Source of the DNA: Rhodobacteraceae bacterium HTCC2150
Lineage (GTDB): Bacteria; Pseudomonadota; Alphaproteobacteria; Rhodobacterales; Rhodobacteraceae
Direction of reading: 5' to 3'
DNA length: 64,000 nt
NCBI GenBank assembly: GCA_000169395.1
Contig: AAXZ01000009.1
Location: 1 to 64,000, forward strand
In this document: positions 27,043 through 37,139 of the stretch, one piece after another
How positions within the stretch are numbered: the stretch's first letter is position 1
Layout of the letters: each line of letters opens with the position of its first letter
Made by a program: the position numbers and the translations under genes
Notes under the pieces: generated by a model
Databases searched by the model: none
The model's input: the letters and a program-made list of their open reading frames with translations, nothing else
What the model was told of the DNA's origin: nothing

Positions 27043-28011
27043 TTATCCCGTTTGCATCAAGATTTGCTTCCAGATCGAAACATGATCAAACAAAGTCCAT
27101 TCGCGGCGCAGCCCGTTCGGGCCAAATTCCGCGTGGGTAAAACCCATTACATAGACATCAGCACCCGTTGGTTGGCCAAACATGCCCCAGCCGTCGTGTT
27201 TGCCGTGCAGGCTCCATCGGACTGCCGCACGTGGCGACATCATCGGATCTTCGCGACCGATTTGATGTTCTATCTTGAACGTTGCGTTGGGAAATGATGC
27301 ACGCAGACCCATCCACAGCTTTTCTGTGTCAGCCCATGAATGCACCGTGGTGGAAGCGGCATGTTCGGTTTGAACGGCGCGGTCGTATTCTGCGCGGATC
27401 ACGGCAAAATCTTTATCCATCATGCGGGTCAGGATGTCAGACATCCGTTGCCCCCACTCGTTGTCATTGCCGCGGCTTTTGTACGGGCCGTCAACATCGA
27501 TTTCGGGGCAAAACGGCTCGACGCAATTTTCGGGGCCGCCTTCACGCTTGATCAAATTGCGCGCGAATTTTTTGGGTTTCATGCCCAATTGCAGAACGAT
27601 ACCCGCCGTGTCACGTATCAACCATTCATCATTGATCTGATCGTTGATCGCCGCGCAATCGGCAATAGCGCGGATAATGAAACGCTTGCCCGTCGCCCGA
27701 CCAAAATATCCATCACCCTTATGCGTGCCCATCGTCAATAGGCGGTGTGAAGATAGAAATCCGTCATCTTCGTTGCCTGACCAAATCACGTCTTCGCCCG
27801 TCAATTCGCGGTCAGGAAATTCGGCCAAGGTTGCCAATGTACCATTCATTGTACCTTGATTGCCCATTGAAACGCCTTCGGGAAAACGCATGGGGATATT
27901 TTCTGTATAATAATGGTTCAGCGTTGCGATACCACGGTCTTCCCAAATTTCTTGTGTAATCCCAAGAATATAATCGGGAAAATCTTTCCACCTGTTTGAG
28001 AAGCCCTTCAT
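27043..28011 (-). CDS. Tandem NTF2/SnoaL-like domain protein (copy B)
   Basis: A 322-residue paralogue of the following gene. It begins MKGFSNRWKDFPDYILG and contains TQEIWEDRGIATLNHYY, INDQINDEWLIRDTAG at the end of the first domain, and a C-terminal domain ending VSIWKQILMQTG. The two copies align over their full length, so they come from a gene duplication and may form a hetero-oligomer or act on successive substrates (inference). I start it at the ATG at 28011, which overlaps the LacI stop as ATGA and has AAGGA upstream; an ATG nine bases further out is possible. Confidence 0.75.
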   Translation of the reverse strand: MKGFSNRWKDFPDYILGITQEIWEDRGIATLNHYYTENIPMRFPEGVSMGNQGTMNGTLATLAEFPDRELTGEDVIWSGNEDDGFLSSHRLLTMGTHKGDGYFGRATGKRFIIRAIADCAAINDQINDEWLIRDTAGIVLQLGMKPKKFARNLIKREGGPENCVEPFCPEIDVDGPYKSRGNDNEWGQRMSDILTRMMDKDFAVIRAEYDRAVQTEHAASTTVHSWADTEKLWMGLRASFPNATFKIEHQIGREDPMMSPRAAVRWSLHGKHDGWGMFGQPTGADVYVMGFTHAEFGPNGLRREWTLFDHVSIWKQILMQTG

Positions 28012-29027
28012 TTGGTCCATCCTTTTGGAATGCGTGCGGATCCGCGAACAATCAGCGGCCCGTCTATTGCGATGCGGCGTGTTTCACCAGTGTTGTTTTC
28101 AATTTGATCGAGCAGAATTTCGACCGTGTTTGTGACCATTCGGTTTGCCGGTTGGCGTACGGTTGTCAGGTCATAGGCGCGCCATCCGGCGGCTGGTACA
28201 TCATCGTAACCAACGACCGAAACATCGTCTGGAACCTTCATACCCAATTCAAAACGCAAGGTATCGAGTACCGCCAAAGCCATATGATCGTTTGCGACGA
28301 ATACTGCATCTGGTGCATCATGTGTGAACATTTTTCTGGCGGCCTCCGCGGCCCTTGCCATCGTGAAATCACCCTCTGAACGTGAATGAAGTGCGACGCC
28401 CGCATCAGCCAGTGCCGATATAAACCCTGCCTCGCGGTCACGCTGTGTTGATGCACCATGCCAACCAGCAATATGACCAATTTTCTTGTGCCCCGCGGCC
28501 AACAAAAATTCGGCGATCTTGTGCCCGCCTGCATAGTTGTCAGACGTTACCGCCGACATGTTTGGGTCATCCTGACTGCGATTAAATAGAACCATCGGCA
28601 CGCCAGCTGCACGACAACGTTCTGACAGATCAGAAGACATCGCAACAGAAGCCGCGATAATGCCGTCTACTTGGTAATCAAGAATTTCCTCAACAACCGC
28701 GTCGATATTCTCGGCGGTTTGTTCGGCCATAAATATCAGTACGTGATAGCCGCGCTTTTGCAGCTCATTGGACAGTTTTTCCAGCGCTTCGGGGTAGAAT
28801 TGGTTTTCAAGATAGGCAACGACCAAGCCAATGATCCTGCTTTTCCCTGATACCATTGCACGCGCTAGGACATTTGGGCGATAACCCAGTTCGGCCGCAG
28901 CCTTGCGCACTTTTTCAACGGTTTTCTTGGAAGCAGACGCACCGGGTGTAAAGGTGCGGGACACCGCAGATTGACTGACGCCTGCGCGTTCGGCGACCTC
29001 TTGTGATGTGATGCGGCTTTTGCTCAT
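28008..29027 (-). CDS. LacI/GalR-family transcriptional regulator
   Basis: A 339-residue repressor. Residues 1-55 form the helix-turn-helix and hinge (VAERAGVSQSAVSRTF, then LGYRPNVLARAM), and the rest is a periplasmic-binding-protein-like effector domain beginning IIGLVVAYLENQFYP. It sits inside the catabolic operon, with ATGA overlaps at both ends (SDR before, NTF2 protein after), so it is co-expressed with its probable targets. Two LacI-type operator sites lie at 38220-38292 in front of the operon's first gene, making negative autoregulation by this protein likely (inference). The inducer is presumably the transported sugar or an intermediate. Confidence 0.92.
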   Translation of the reverse strand: MSKSRITSQEVAERAGVSQSAVSRTFTPGASASKKTVEKVRKAAAELGYRPNVLARAMVSGKSRIIGLVVAYLENQFYPEALEKLSNELQKRGYHVLIFMAEQTAENIDAVVEEILDYQVDGIIAASVAMSSDLSERCRAAGVPMVLFNRSQDDPNMSAVTSDNYAGGHKIAEFLLAAGHKKIGHIAGWHGASTQRDREAGFISALADAGVALHSRSEGDFTMARAAEAARKMFTHDAPDAVFVANDHMALAVLDTLRFELGMKVPDDVSVVGYDDVPAAGWRAYDLTTVRQPANRMVTNTVEILLDQIENNTGETRRIAIDGPLIVRGSARIPKGWTK

Positions 29028-29788
29028 TCGGCGGTCCAACCACCATCGATCACCAAGGATGTACCTGTCACCATTGCGGATGCTTGGGATGCCAAAAAGA
29101 CAACGCCGCCCATGATGTCTTCGACTTCGCCAGCACGGCCAAGCTTTATCTTATCTTCGATCCAAGCGCGTTTTTCAGGGTCTTGGAATGTTGGGCGGGT
29201 CAAATCGGTCAAGATGAATGTTGGACAGATCGTATTTATGCGAATACCTACCTTGCCCCATTCGATTGACATGGATTTGGTAAATCCCTCAACCGCATGT
29301 TTTGTGGCACAATAAACGGCGCGATCAATGCCACCAACATGGGCCATTTGCGACGAAATATTGATCAGGCTTCCAGGTCTCCCGGCCGCGGCCAATCCTT
29401 TGGCAACAGCTTGCGTTAGAAAATAGGCGCCTTTCACATTTAGATCTGCAACGGCGTCAAAATCTGCCTCAATTGTATCCAGGGCGGGACTATGACGTGC
29501 CAGTCCTGCCGAATTTACCAAAATGTCAAACGGCCCGTTTGCGGCAACTGCCGCTTGGGTGTTTGCGATATCGGATACATCAAGGGGCAGGGCGCTTGCC
29601 GACATTCCCGCCGCTTTCATTTCATCGACAAGTGCGTTTAACGTATCCACGCGCCGCGCGGCGAGCGTTACCTCTGCGCCGGCTTCGCCTAATGCCACCG
29701 CACAAGCCAATCCAATGCCAGAACTTGCGCCTGCGACCAATGCGCGTTTACCGTCTAGTCGAAATGAAGGTGTTTTAGGCAAAGTCAT
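29024..29788 (-). CDS. Short-chain dehydrogenase/reductase
   Basis: A 254-residue SDR with cofactor motif GASSGIG, the NSAG-equivalent VNSAGLA, catalytic Ser in INISSQMA and catalytic YCATK (Y-x-x-x-K). It interconverts an alcohol and a ketone with NAD(P). AARRVDT after the second beta strand leaves cofactor choice open. I start at the ATG at 29788, which overlaps the stop of the preceding NTF2 gene (ATGA); a longer frame upstream is not family-like. It overlaps the LacI gene at its end. Confidence 0.9.
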   Translation of the reverse strand: MTLPKTPSFRLDGKRALVAGASSGIGLACAVALGEAGAEVTLAARRVDTLNALVDEMKAAGMSASALPLDVSDIANTQAAVAANGPFDILVNSAGLARHSPALDTIEADFDAVADLNVKGAYFLTQAVAKGLAAAGRPGSLINISSQMAHVGGIDRAVYCATKHAVEGFTKSMSIEWGKVGIRINTICPTFILTDLTRPTFQDPEKRAWIEDKIKLGRAGEVEDIMGGVVFLASQASAMVTGTSLVIDGGWTAE

Positions 29789-30840
29789 TTGTTGGCTCCT
29801 ATAGGTAATGCGATTGATCCTGGGACGCGGGCCTTGTTGAATTCCCGCAAACGGGCAAATACATCCACGCCCAGTTGGGCATATACGTCCAACAAATCGA
29901 CTAAAACCCAATTTTCACGAATAAGCGCGCCTTCTACGCGCCAGAAATCGAGGCTGCGCATCGTGATCTTTTGGCCAGATGGGGCAATGCCCAGCCAGCC
30001 ATCCCCAGTAACCGTCATTTGCATGTTGGGCCAACCCGTGGCGACCACATATGCGCCGTCGCCATAAAAATGGCAATTGAGCGTGCCGGTTGTGCCACCA
30101 GTACGATCAGGCAGTGCATTCAAAAATGGTATCTGGTGCCAATGTCGAAACCCAGCAAGGCCGCGTGCTGTGCCAATGCCGGCAGGACCGTACCAATTGA
30201 CACGAGGGTCCCAGTATTTTTCGGCCTGCATAATTTCAGGGCCACCTTCGGCTGGATGACGCGACAGATTGGTCAGCATCCCGATAACAGTATCCAGACT
30301 TTGCGCGCTTTGCGTTTCGGTGCGCGTCTCGTAGGACAGTCCATCCTGACTTGCTGGGCCAGAGATAAACATCTCGCGCCCAAGGCTGGGGACCATGGGC
30401 CAAGCACCTGCTTGCATCATAATTTCAGGCAAATCCCAGATCGCTTGCATCTCAACGACTTTATCGTCTGAGATGCGATAAAATTCGTGGAAACGCATAT
30501 GGGCGAAATGGCCAGTCGGCGGGATATCAAGGAATGGCCGCAGAAAGGTGCCAACGTAATGACCTGCACAACCGATCCAGTCGTTGCCATCCGCATCAGT
30601 GCCCGCGCTGACAATCCAATCACGACGTTCCAAATCAGGAAACGCATCAAACAAAGGTGCATAGGCGGAATCATACAAGGCTTGTGGCCCTGACAGATCA
30701 CCGAAAGGATGGCACAAATGCACCAATGCATCTGCTGACATGAACGCGCTTAGTGCAGATTGCACCGTTGCAGGTTCAAAATTTGCCATTGCCTTTCGTA
30801 GGGGCGTAATCAGCGCCCGAAGTCTGTCAGGGTTGCTCAT
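29785..30840 (-). CDS. Tandem NTF2/SnoaL-like domain protein (copy C)
   Basis: A 351-residue protein with two NTF2-fold domains. Each domain ends with a related strand-turn-helix: FYRISDDKVVEMQAIWDLPE in the first, and FWRVEGALIRENWVLVDLLD in the second. The same signature recurs in the proteins encoded at 32167, 32783 and 38324, defining a subfamily different from copies A and B. No signal peptide or membrane segment is seen. I start at the ATG at 30840, one base after the stop of the histidinol-dehydrogenase-like gene. Function unknown; the family includes cyclases, isomerases and dehydratases. Confidence 0.75.
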   Translation of the reverse strand: MSNPDRLRALITPLRKAMANFEPATVQSALSAFMSADALVHLCHPFGDLSGPQALYDSAYAPLFDAFPDLERRDWIVSAGTDADGNDWIGCAGHYVGTFLRPFLDIPPTGHFAHMRFHEFYRISDDKVVEMQAIWDLPEIMMQAGAWPMVPSLGREMFISGPASQDGLSYETRTETQSAQSLDTVIGMLTNLSRHPAEGGPEIMQAEKYWDPRVNWYGPAGIGTARGLAGFRHWHQIPFLNALPDRTGGTTGTLNCHFYGDGAYVVATGWPNMQMTVTGDGWLGIAPSGQKITMRSLDFWRVEGALIRENWVLVDLLDVYAQLGVDVFARLREFNKARVPGSIALPIGANK

Positions 30841-30841
30841 T

Positions 30842-32152
30842 TTATTCGGCGGCCTCGCCGTAAGGTACATTTTGGCCACCATAGCGTCGTACACGCAGAT
30901 TGCATTGTTCCGCGTGGCCGACAAAGCCCTCTAACAAGCACAAACGGGATCCATAGGCACCGATCTTGGCGGCGGCTTCGTCCGTTGTGATTTTTTGGTA
31001 GCTATGTGTCTTGAGATACTTACCAACCCAAAGACCACCGGTATACCGGCCCGCTTTTTTGGTTGGCAACGTGTGGTTGGTGCCAATGACCTTATCACCA
31101 TTTGACACGTTTGTACGTGGCCCAAGGAACAGCGCACCGTAACACGTCATTTTGTCCAAGAACCAATCATCGCGGTCTGTCATTACCTGTACGTGTTCGG
31201 ATGCAATGTCATCGGCAACAGCCAGCATTTCATCATAAGTGTCACAAAGAATGACTTCACCATAATCTTCCCAGCTGACGCCAGCCGTGCCCGCAGTGGG
31301 TAGGATTTTCAAAATACGGTCGATTTCAGACAGGGTATCTTCGGCCAATTTGCGCGAGTTGGTCAACAAAACGGCAGGTGAGTTATACCCATGTTCGGCC
31401 TGACCAAGCAGGTCGGTTGCACACATTTCTGCATCTACAGTTTCATCTGCAATGACCATCGTTTCGGTTGGGCCTGCAAACAGGTCGATGCCGACGCGGC
31501 CAAATAGCTGACGTTTGGCTTCGGCAACAAAGGCGTTACCCGGCCCGACCAGAAGATGCACAGGTGCAATCGTTTCGGTACCAATGGCCATCGCACCAAC
31601 CGCTTGGATACCGCCCAAAACGTAAATCTCATGCGCACCGCCCAAATGCATGGCTGCAATTACCGCTGGGTTTGGCTCGCCGTTAAATGGCGGGGTGCAG
31701 GCGATGATGCGCGGCACACCGGCAACTTTGGCCGTGGCAACCGACATATGCGCAGAGGCAACCATTGGGAATTTTCCACCCGGTACATAACAGCCAACGG
31801 ATTGCACTGGGATATTCTTGTGTCCAAGGATCACGCCAGGCATGGTTTCAACCTCGATATCAAGCATGCTGTCGCGTTGTGCTTGGGCAAAGTTGACGAC
31901 TTGCTCTTGGGCAAATTTGATATCCTCAAGATCGCGCGGGCTTACTTTGGCGATCAGCGCATCAATTTCGTCTTGGCTAAGGCGATAGCTGTCGCGATCA
32001 TAGCCATCAAATTTATTGGCCAATTCACGCACGGCAACATCGCCTCGCTGTTCAATATCCTTAAGAGTTGATGCGACAACGGCCGCGGTCTTGGCGTCGT
32101 CTTCGGCGCGATCAGCTTCGGGTTTTCCGTTTTTAAGATATGTTATTGTCAT
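30842..32152 (-). CDS. Histidinol dehydrogenase-like oxidoreductase (HpsN-type)
   Basis: A 436-residue member of the HisD family. [29 protein letters not shown] and [10 protein letters not shown] are the cofactor and metal-site signatures, and [17 protein letters not shown] is the conserved segment near the end. No other his genes are present. HisD paralogues in catabolic clusters oxidise other alcohols; the best known is HpsN, which oxidises 2,3-dihydroxypropanesulfonate to sulfolactate. This protein likely performs an NAD-dependent four-electron oxidation of a primary alcohol to an acid in this pathway (inference). It lies 14 bp after the single-domain NTF2 gene. Confidence 0.85.
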   Translation of the reverse strand: MTITYLKNGKPEADRAEDDAKTAAVVASTLKDIEQRGDVAVRELANKFDGYDRDSYRLSQDEIDALIAKVSPRDLEDIKFAQEQVVNFAQAQRDSMLDIEVETMPGVILGHKNIPVQSVGCYVPGGKFPMVASAHMSVATAKVAGVPRIIACTPPFNGEPNPAVIAAMHLGGAHEIYVLGGIQAVGAMAIGTETIAPVHLLVGPGNAFVAEAKRQLFGRVGIDLFAGPTETMVIADETVDAEMCATDLLGQAEHGYNSPAVLLTNSRKLAEDTLSEIDRILKILPTAGTAGVSWEDYGEVILCDTYDEMLAVADDIASEHVQVMTDRDDWFLDKMTCYGALFLGPRTNVSNGDKVIGTNHTLPTKKAGRYTGGLWVGKYLKTHSYQKITTDEAAAKIGAYGSRLCLLEGFVGHAEQCNLRVRRYGGQNVPYGEAAE

Positions 32153-32166
32153 TGCTTTATTCTCAC

Positions 32167-32694
32167 TTAATCAGGTCGTGGGGCAGTACGGTCGCCGCGG
32201 TCATAGGCTTCCCAGCCTTCGCCGTTGAACAGGTCCACACCCAGTTGTGCTGCGACATGGGCAAAATCAACATTTACCCAATTGTCGACGATCTTACCGT
32301 CGACCACTTTCCAGAAATCCATATATCGAATTTCAATTCGTTTGCCGGTGGCCTTGATACCAAGGAATTCGCCGGAATGCGTTGCTTCTTGGCGGCCAAA
32401 CGCGGCGGCCCATTCGCCCATATAAAGGCGCGCTTCGTCGATGCATGTTTTGTCAGAGAAGGCGGCCTGAAACGGGCGCTGCCAATTGTCTTGGAACTCG
32501 CGCAGGCCGGTTTTTGTCCCGCACCCCTGATTGCCCATCCAGCGAAAGCTTTCTGAGAAGAACTCGCCGATATCGCCAATCCGGTGGTCATTCAGACCAT
32601 CAACCATGCCTTCAATAACTGCGCGGGTTTCGTCTGTTTTGGACATATCCGTATCGCGAGTTAGTACCGCTTGTTCCGGGCGTGATCCCTTCAT
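32167..32694 (-). CDS. Single-domain NTF2/SnoaL-like protein (copy D)
   Basis: A 175-residue protein with a single NTF2-fold domain. It resembles one half of the tandem proteins nearby: its closing segment [20 protein letters not shown] matches the domain ends of copies C, E and F. This suggests the tandem proteins arose by duplication and fusion of such a unit, or that this one lost a half. AAAAGGA precedes the ATG. Enzymatic role unknown. Confidence 0.75.
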   Translation of the reverse strand: MKGSRPEQAVLTRDTDMSKTDETRAVIEGMVDGLNDHRIGDIGEFFSESFRWMGNQGCGTKTGLREFQDNWQRPFQAAFSDKTCIDEARLYMGEWAAAFGRQEATHSGEFLGIKATGKRIEIRYMDFWKVVDGKIVDNWVNVDFAHVAAQLGVDLFNGEGWEAYDRGDRTAPRPD

Positions 32695-32782
32695 GTTGCA
32701 TCCTTTTCAATTAATTCTGCGGCCCTGTACTCGATCATCATCGAGGGAGCGTATGTATTGGCCGACGTCACCGCATCCGTGC

Positions 32783-33802
32783 TCATCCGCGTTTCTCCAC
32801 TTCGGCGAATAGATCGTACCCAAGTTGGAGCAGCACATGGGGGATATCCAACATGCACCAGTTTTCGATGATTTTTCCGTCTTCACAGCGCCACCAATCA
32901 CAATCACGCATGAACACGCGCTTACCAGTGGTTTTTAGACCTAGGAATGGTTTGACTTGGACGCCTGTGATCATCGGCCAGCCGCTTAGAAAGGCATAAT
33001 CCCCGTCACCAGATTTACAATCTGCACCGACACCCTTGATGCCCTCTTCGCTGCCATCACCCCATCCGTCAAATGTCTGCTCAAACGGTTGTTGAAACGT
33101 GGCGAATGCATCAACTGTTGCATAAGAACCAAGCCCGCCAGGGCCGTACCAAACCATCCGTTCATGCCAGAAAGGGCGCCATGCTTCGTCTTCTGTCGCA
33201 AGCTTCTTAAGCATGCCTTCGACCAGATCGGCGGATGTCCTTGATGTGGCTGGATTGGATGGTCCCATGACAATGCCGTCATGGGTCGCTGGGCCAGGTA
33301 CAACGCCCTCATATCCGTGGCTTATGTCTAATGGCCAAAGACCAAGGGCGATGATCAACTCTGCAAAGCCCAGAAAAACGTGACTTTCTACAATTTTGCC
33401 GTTTTCCATGCGGTGGAATTCGCCAAAGCGCAAAAAGGCCATCTTGCCACTTGCTGGGATACCAAAGAGAGGCTTTGAGAAATGCCCGTGGAAATACCCC
33501 GTGGATGTTACCCATTCTGTGCCAAGGTATTCGCCGCCAAGCACGATGTAGTTTTGGCGTGTGAACCCCTCTAGCGAGGCCATGATCGGGGCGATGATGT
33601 CGCGATAATAGCCAACGCCATCTTGTGCCTCATTGATCGGATGGCTCGCATTCACTTTCGCAGCGTTGTGAAAGAGATCTGCGATAACTTCTTCCATCCC
33701 GCCCGTACCAAAGCTGTCAAGCATCTGGCAATAAAGCGTTTTGTTTTTGTATGATGTCTCGGTTGCAATACCCATGGCCGGACGATTTTCGCGTGCGGTC
33801 AT
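32783..33802 (-). CDS. Tandem NTF2/SnoaL-like domain protein (copy E)
   Basis: A 339-residue protein with two NTF2-fold domains, ending FHRMENGKIVESHVFLGFAE in the first and WWRCEDGKIIENWCMLDIPH in the second. It is closest in layout to copies C and F. The conserved GIPASGKMAFLRFGEF segment before each domain end is shared with copy F (GIPPTGKIAMLRFCEF). It follows the ABC permease genes by about 40 bp and precedes copy D by about 90 bp on the same strand. Function unknown. Confidence 0.75.
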   Translation of the reverse strand: MTARENRPAMGIATETSYKNKTLYCQMLDSFGTGGMEEVIADLFHNAAKVNASHPINEAQDGVGYYRDIIAPIMASLEGFTRQNYIVLGGEYLGTEWVTSTGYFHGHFSKPLFGIPASGKMAFLRFGEFHRMENGKIVESHVFLGFAELIIALGLWPLDISHGYEGVVPGPATHDGIVMGPSNPATSRTSADLVEGMLKKLATEDEAWRPFWHERMVWYGPGGLGSYATVDAFATFQQPFEQTFDGWGDGSEEGIKGVGADCKSGDGDYAFLSGWPMITGVQVKPFLGLKTTGKRVFMRDCDWWRCEDGKIIENWCMLDIPHVLLQLGYDLFAEVEKRG

Positions 33803-33843
33803 TTCAGACGTCCCGTCTGCTTGGCAAATTTGCGGTCATTGTT

Positions 33844-34725
33844 TTACCCCTTGACCGCACCGGCTGTAAGGCCACCAACGATTTGACGTTGGAAGAACAA
33901 TACCATCAAGAACAACGGCGCCGTCACTGAAACCACAGATGACACGGCAAACATCACGTTGCCTTTGGTTTGCGTGGTTCCAAGGAAACTAGCAACTTTC
34001 GGGATCATTGTCTGATTTTCTTTGGACAGAAGCATCGTTGTCACCGCAAAATCGTTGTAGGCTAGAAGGAATGAAAATAGCCCCGTGGTGATAACGCCCG
34101 GCCACATGACCGGAATGATCACATTGCGGAAAGCTTGAAACCGTGTGCAGCCATCGACCATCGCACTTTCGTCCAGTTCGGCGGGAATGTTCTTGAAGAA
34201 CGAATGCAGCATCCAGAGGGTGAAGGGTTGATTGATCGCAACCAGAACGATGATTGTCGTTGCGGTATGGCCCCAAAGGTTCCATTGGAAAAATACTGGC
34301 AAGTAACCTGAAACCAACGTGATTGGTGGCATCGCCCGAAAAATCAACGCTGCAAGCAAGAACCAAAAGGCATAGCGATAAGTAGACCGCGCAAGGGCGT
34401 AACCACCCAAGGTTCCCAAGGTCAGAGAGATCGTCACCACAAAGAAACATACGATTACGGAATTCAGCGCGGCGCGCCAAAATTCTTCTTGGACCCAGGC
34501 ACCATAGTATCCATCACCTGTTACGGCACCCCCGGTTTCTTTAACAGTCAGTTTGCCTGTCAGCGCGTTGGCCCAATTGGCTTTGGAAAAGAAGTCACCC
34601 TCTACTTTGAATGATCCCCACAATGTCCAAAGGAAAGGGAATGCGGCAAGGATCATCCAAACTGCCAATACGACGAATACCAGTAAAGAGATAGCGGGGG
34701 GTTGGCGTAGTGCTTTGTTAGACAT
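33844..34725 (-). CDS. Carbohydrate ABC transporter permease, MalG type
   Basis: A 293-residue permease with six hydrophobic helices and the EAA-loop segment ELDESAMVDGCTRFQAF near residue 195. It belongs to the CUT1 sugar-importer class. It starts 7 bp after the stop of the MalF-type gene and would form the heterodimeric channel with it. Confidence 0.9.
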   Translation of the reverse strand: MSNKALRQPPAISLLVFVVLAVWMILAAFPFLWTLWGSFKVEGDFFSKANWANALTGKLTVKETGGAVTGDGYYGAWVQEEFWRAALNSVIVCFFVVTISLTLGTLGGYALARSTYRYAFWFLLAALIFRAMPPITLVSGYLPVFFQWNLWGHTATTIIVLVAINQPFTLWMLHSFFKNIPAELDESAMVDGCTRFQAFRNVIIPVMWPGVITTGLFSFLLAYNDFAVTTMLLSKENQTMIPKVASFLGTTQTKGNVMFAVSSVVSVTAPLFLMVLFFQRQIVGGLTAGAVKG

Positions 34726-34732
34726 GTTTCAC

Positions 34733-35754
34733 CTATTTCCGATCGAATTCGCGCCAAGTGCGCACCAAAACCGGCGACAAAAGGATCGCCACACCAAGAA
34801 TGGTCAAAACCGAGGTTGCTGCTGCCGATGAAAGTTGTCGGGTTTCGCCACCAAGGTCGTTAAAGATTGCCCAGCTTAGGGATGTTGCGTGCGCCTCAGC
34901 CGAGAAACTGACGATGGGCTCAAATACACGAAAGTTATCCATGAGCTGCATCAACGCGATGAATGTGGTCAGTGGCAGCAAGTGCGGGATAACCACGTGG
35001 CGGATTTGCAGCCAACGACTGGCGCCATCCACGCGGGCGGCTTCCAATGTGTCCTGACTTACCGACTGAAGGCCTGCGTAATAAACAATGAATGCAAAAG
35101 GGGCCGAGTGCCACACGCCGTAAACCATCAACATGATCCACATTAGAGGTGTCGATGCTTTGACCGACAAATCAGGGTCACCAGCAAGAAATTGCAGTGT
35201 CGCCCCGACAATGCCCCGTGCGTCGACCATCCAAAACAGGATTAGCGCACCCACCAGTGGTGTAATCATCATCGGCAAAAGTGAGAAAAAGATAAGCGGG
35301 CCGCGGATCTTTTGACCGCACTGTTAACCGCCACAGCGACCACAAATCCCAATATTATTACAAGGGGCGTTACAACAAACGTAAAGACCAGCGTAAATGA
35401 AATAGCGTTGTAAAATGGCAAATTCAGCATCTGCGAGCCGAAGTCACGCCAAGAATTTGACCTTGTCCAATTCTTACCAACCTCTTCAATAGCCAGATGG
35501 TTGCGGTCGGCATATGTCGTCAGTCCCGCAAACTGACCCAATGGGCGATTTGCACGCAATTCAGCAGTGGCATCCTGATCAACCGTAGTTGATTCCTTGC
35601 AGCCAAACACATCGCACGTTTCAACGGTTTTGATCACTTGTTCATGATCAACGTAAACGGATTGTACGACAACAGAAATGATTGGAAAAAAGATAAACAA
35701 CAACATTGCAAAAGCTGATGGAAGAACAAACCAGAAAAAAGATTTATGTTTCAT
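34733..35754 (-). pseudogene. Carbohydrate ABC transporter permease, MalF type, with a one-base frameshift
   Basis: The 5' part encodes MKHKSFFWFVLPSAFAM and membrane helices as far as AVAVNSAVKR, then runs into a stop. The next frame continues immediately with IRGPLIFFSLLPMMITPLVG and the rest of a CUT1 permease, including the EAA segment LEAARVDGASRW. Adding one A to the four-A run (TTTT on the plus strand at 35310-35313) restores a single 340-residue protein. The binding protein, second permease and ATPase genes are intact. The break is therefore a recent mutation, a homopolymer sequencing error, or slippage during expression. Confidence 0.8.
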
Positions 35755-35794
35755 AGTCTTGATGCCCCCTAGGCTTTGATCAAGGTTGTTGAAA

Positions 35795-35822
35795 ATCCGG
35801 GGCAGGTATGCCCGCCCCGGAT
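35795..35822 (-). terminator. Stem-loop between sugar-binding protein and permease genes
   Basis: ATCCGGGGC and GCCCCGGAT form a perfect 9-bp stem with a 10-base loop, followed on the minus strand by a short T-rich stretch. It lies just after the binding-protein stop, so it probably lowers permease expression relative to the binding protein. Confidence 0.55.
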
Positions 35823-35833
35823 CGAAGGTTTCC

Positions 35834-37060
35834 TTAGTTTAGGAAGCCTTTTTCTTTTGCAGCAGCAGTGTAAGCGGCTTCGGCATCTGCCAATGCTTGT
35901 TCTGCGCTTTCTTTACCAAGCAAGAAGTCAGACAAGTTGCCACCCAAAGCAGTGTGCAACAGACCGTGGTATGGCAGCATTGGGTAAGAAGTTGTGCCCG
36001 CCGCGATTGCAGCAAATACGCCATCATTAACCGGTGCTGGTGTGTAGCCTTCGATCATCCAGACAGCCTGACCCATTGTTTCATCGTTCAAGATTGCTGG
36101 GCTCGTGCCATTCTTCATAGCTACGAATGTTGCGACCGCATCAGCGTCTGATACGTTCTTGGCAACAGTCCAGCCGTCCCACCAAAGTGTAGACGCTGGG
36201 ATTGAGCCGCCACCAACTGTCAACGGTCCGCCCGCAACGATGTTGGAATAAACCTGCTCTTCTGCACCCTCATCATCCATCAATGGGCCCATGCGTGATC
36301 CCCACATGTTCATCAACATGACGTTGCCTGCTTCCATTTCAGCGTTAGTCGCGTTGGAATCATGCGTTAGGAAGTCTGGGTTCATGTATTCTGTCAGTTC
36401 TTTCATCACGTTTAAGGCAGCAACACCCTGAGCGTTATTGATGGAAACTTCAGCCGTACCGGCATTGTAGAATTCGCCGCCGTGGCCAAGATACATGTTG
36501 GTGAATTCCTGCGCGAGGTTCCAACCGGCTTTGTATGCACCGCCAACTGGGTATTCGCTAATACCTGCCGCGCGAATTTTTTCGGCAGCTTCCAGAAGTT
36601 CTTCGTATGTGCTTGGCACATCAACACCGATTTCTGCGAGCACATCTTTACGATAAGCAAGTGTCTGCGCGTTCGCCATAAAGGCAACGGCCATAACATC
36701 ACCACCAATGGTGATCAGTTGGTTCTTAGGAATGTCCTGACCATGTGAAGCAATAAGATCGTTCAACGGGCGAACAACATCTTCGTTCATCAACGCAACA
36801 AGTGAAGAGTTAGCGATGATCGCTGACGTATATTCAGCAGGGTTGCCGCTCATGCCGTCAACGTTAATTTTTTGGTGGTCAGCTGTTAGGTTTGACTTAA
36901 CTTCACCGCCTGTACACGCAGCCGCACCATTGGCAACTGTGTGAATGGCTGGAAATTCGTTGCCAACAATGCTGACATTTCCGGAAATTTCGCAGGCCGC
37001 GAATGCGGAACCAGCTGTGATTGCTAATACGCTTGTAAGCGCAATTTTATTTAGAAACAT
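35834..37060 (-). CDS. Sugar ABC transporter substrate-binding protein
   Basis: A 408-residue periplasmic binding protein of the extracellular solute-binding family 1 type. Residues 1-21 form a signal peptide ending GSAFA before ACEISG. The segments AFMANAQTLAYRKDVLAEIG and VPSTYEELLEAAEKIRAAG are typical of CUT1 sugar receptors. Several Cys residues lie near the mature N-terminus (ACEISG, AAACTGG), likely a disulfide. AAGGGAGAGAG precedes the ATG. The ligand is unknown. Confidence 0.9.
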   Translation of the reverse strand: MFLNKIALTSVLAITAGSAFAACEISGNVSIVGNEFPAIHTVANGAAACTGGEVKSNLTADHQKINVDGMSGNPAEYTSAIIANSSLVALMNEDVVRPLNDLIASHGQDIPKNQLITIGGDVMAVAFMANAQTLAYRKDVLAEIGVDVPSTYEELLEAAEKIRAAGISEYPVGGAYKAGWNLAQEFTNMYLGHGGEFYNAGTAEVSINNAQGVAALNVMKELTEYMNPDFLTHDSNATNAEMEAGNVMLMNMWGSRMGPLMDDEGAEEQVYSNIVAGGPLTVGGGSIPASTLWWDGWTVAKNVSDADAVATFVAMKNGTSPAILNDETMGQAVWMIEGYTPAPVNDGVFAAIAAGTTSYPMLPYHGLLHTALGGNLSDFLLGKESAEQALADAEAAYTAAAKEKGFLN

Positions 37061-37082
37061 TTAGTCTCTCTCCCTTTTGAAT

Positions 37083-37127
37083 GGATGCATCTTCGAAGCC
37101 TGCATCCGTTGATCCCGCCAAAGCGGG
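37083..37127 (-). other. Inverted repeats between ATPase and binding-protein genes
   Basis: GGATGCA (37083-37089) pairs with TGCATCC (37101-37107), and CCCGC (37114-37118) pairs with GCGGG (37123-37127). These two small hairpins fill the 79-bp gap and may adjust expression between the ATPase and binding-protein genes. Confidence 0.35.
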
Positions 37128-37139
37128 CATTTGCGGGGG

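Noticed and set aside
31556-32071. 171-codon plus-strand frame opposite the HisD-like gene
   Set aside because: Antisense shadow; the HisD signatures on the other strand are unambiguous.
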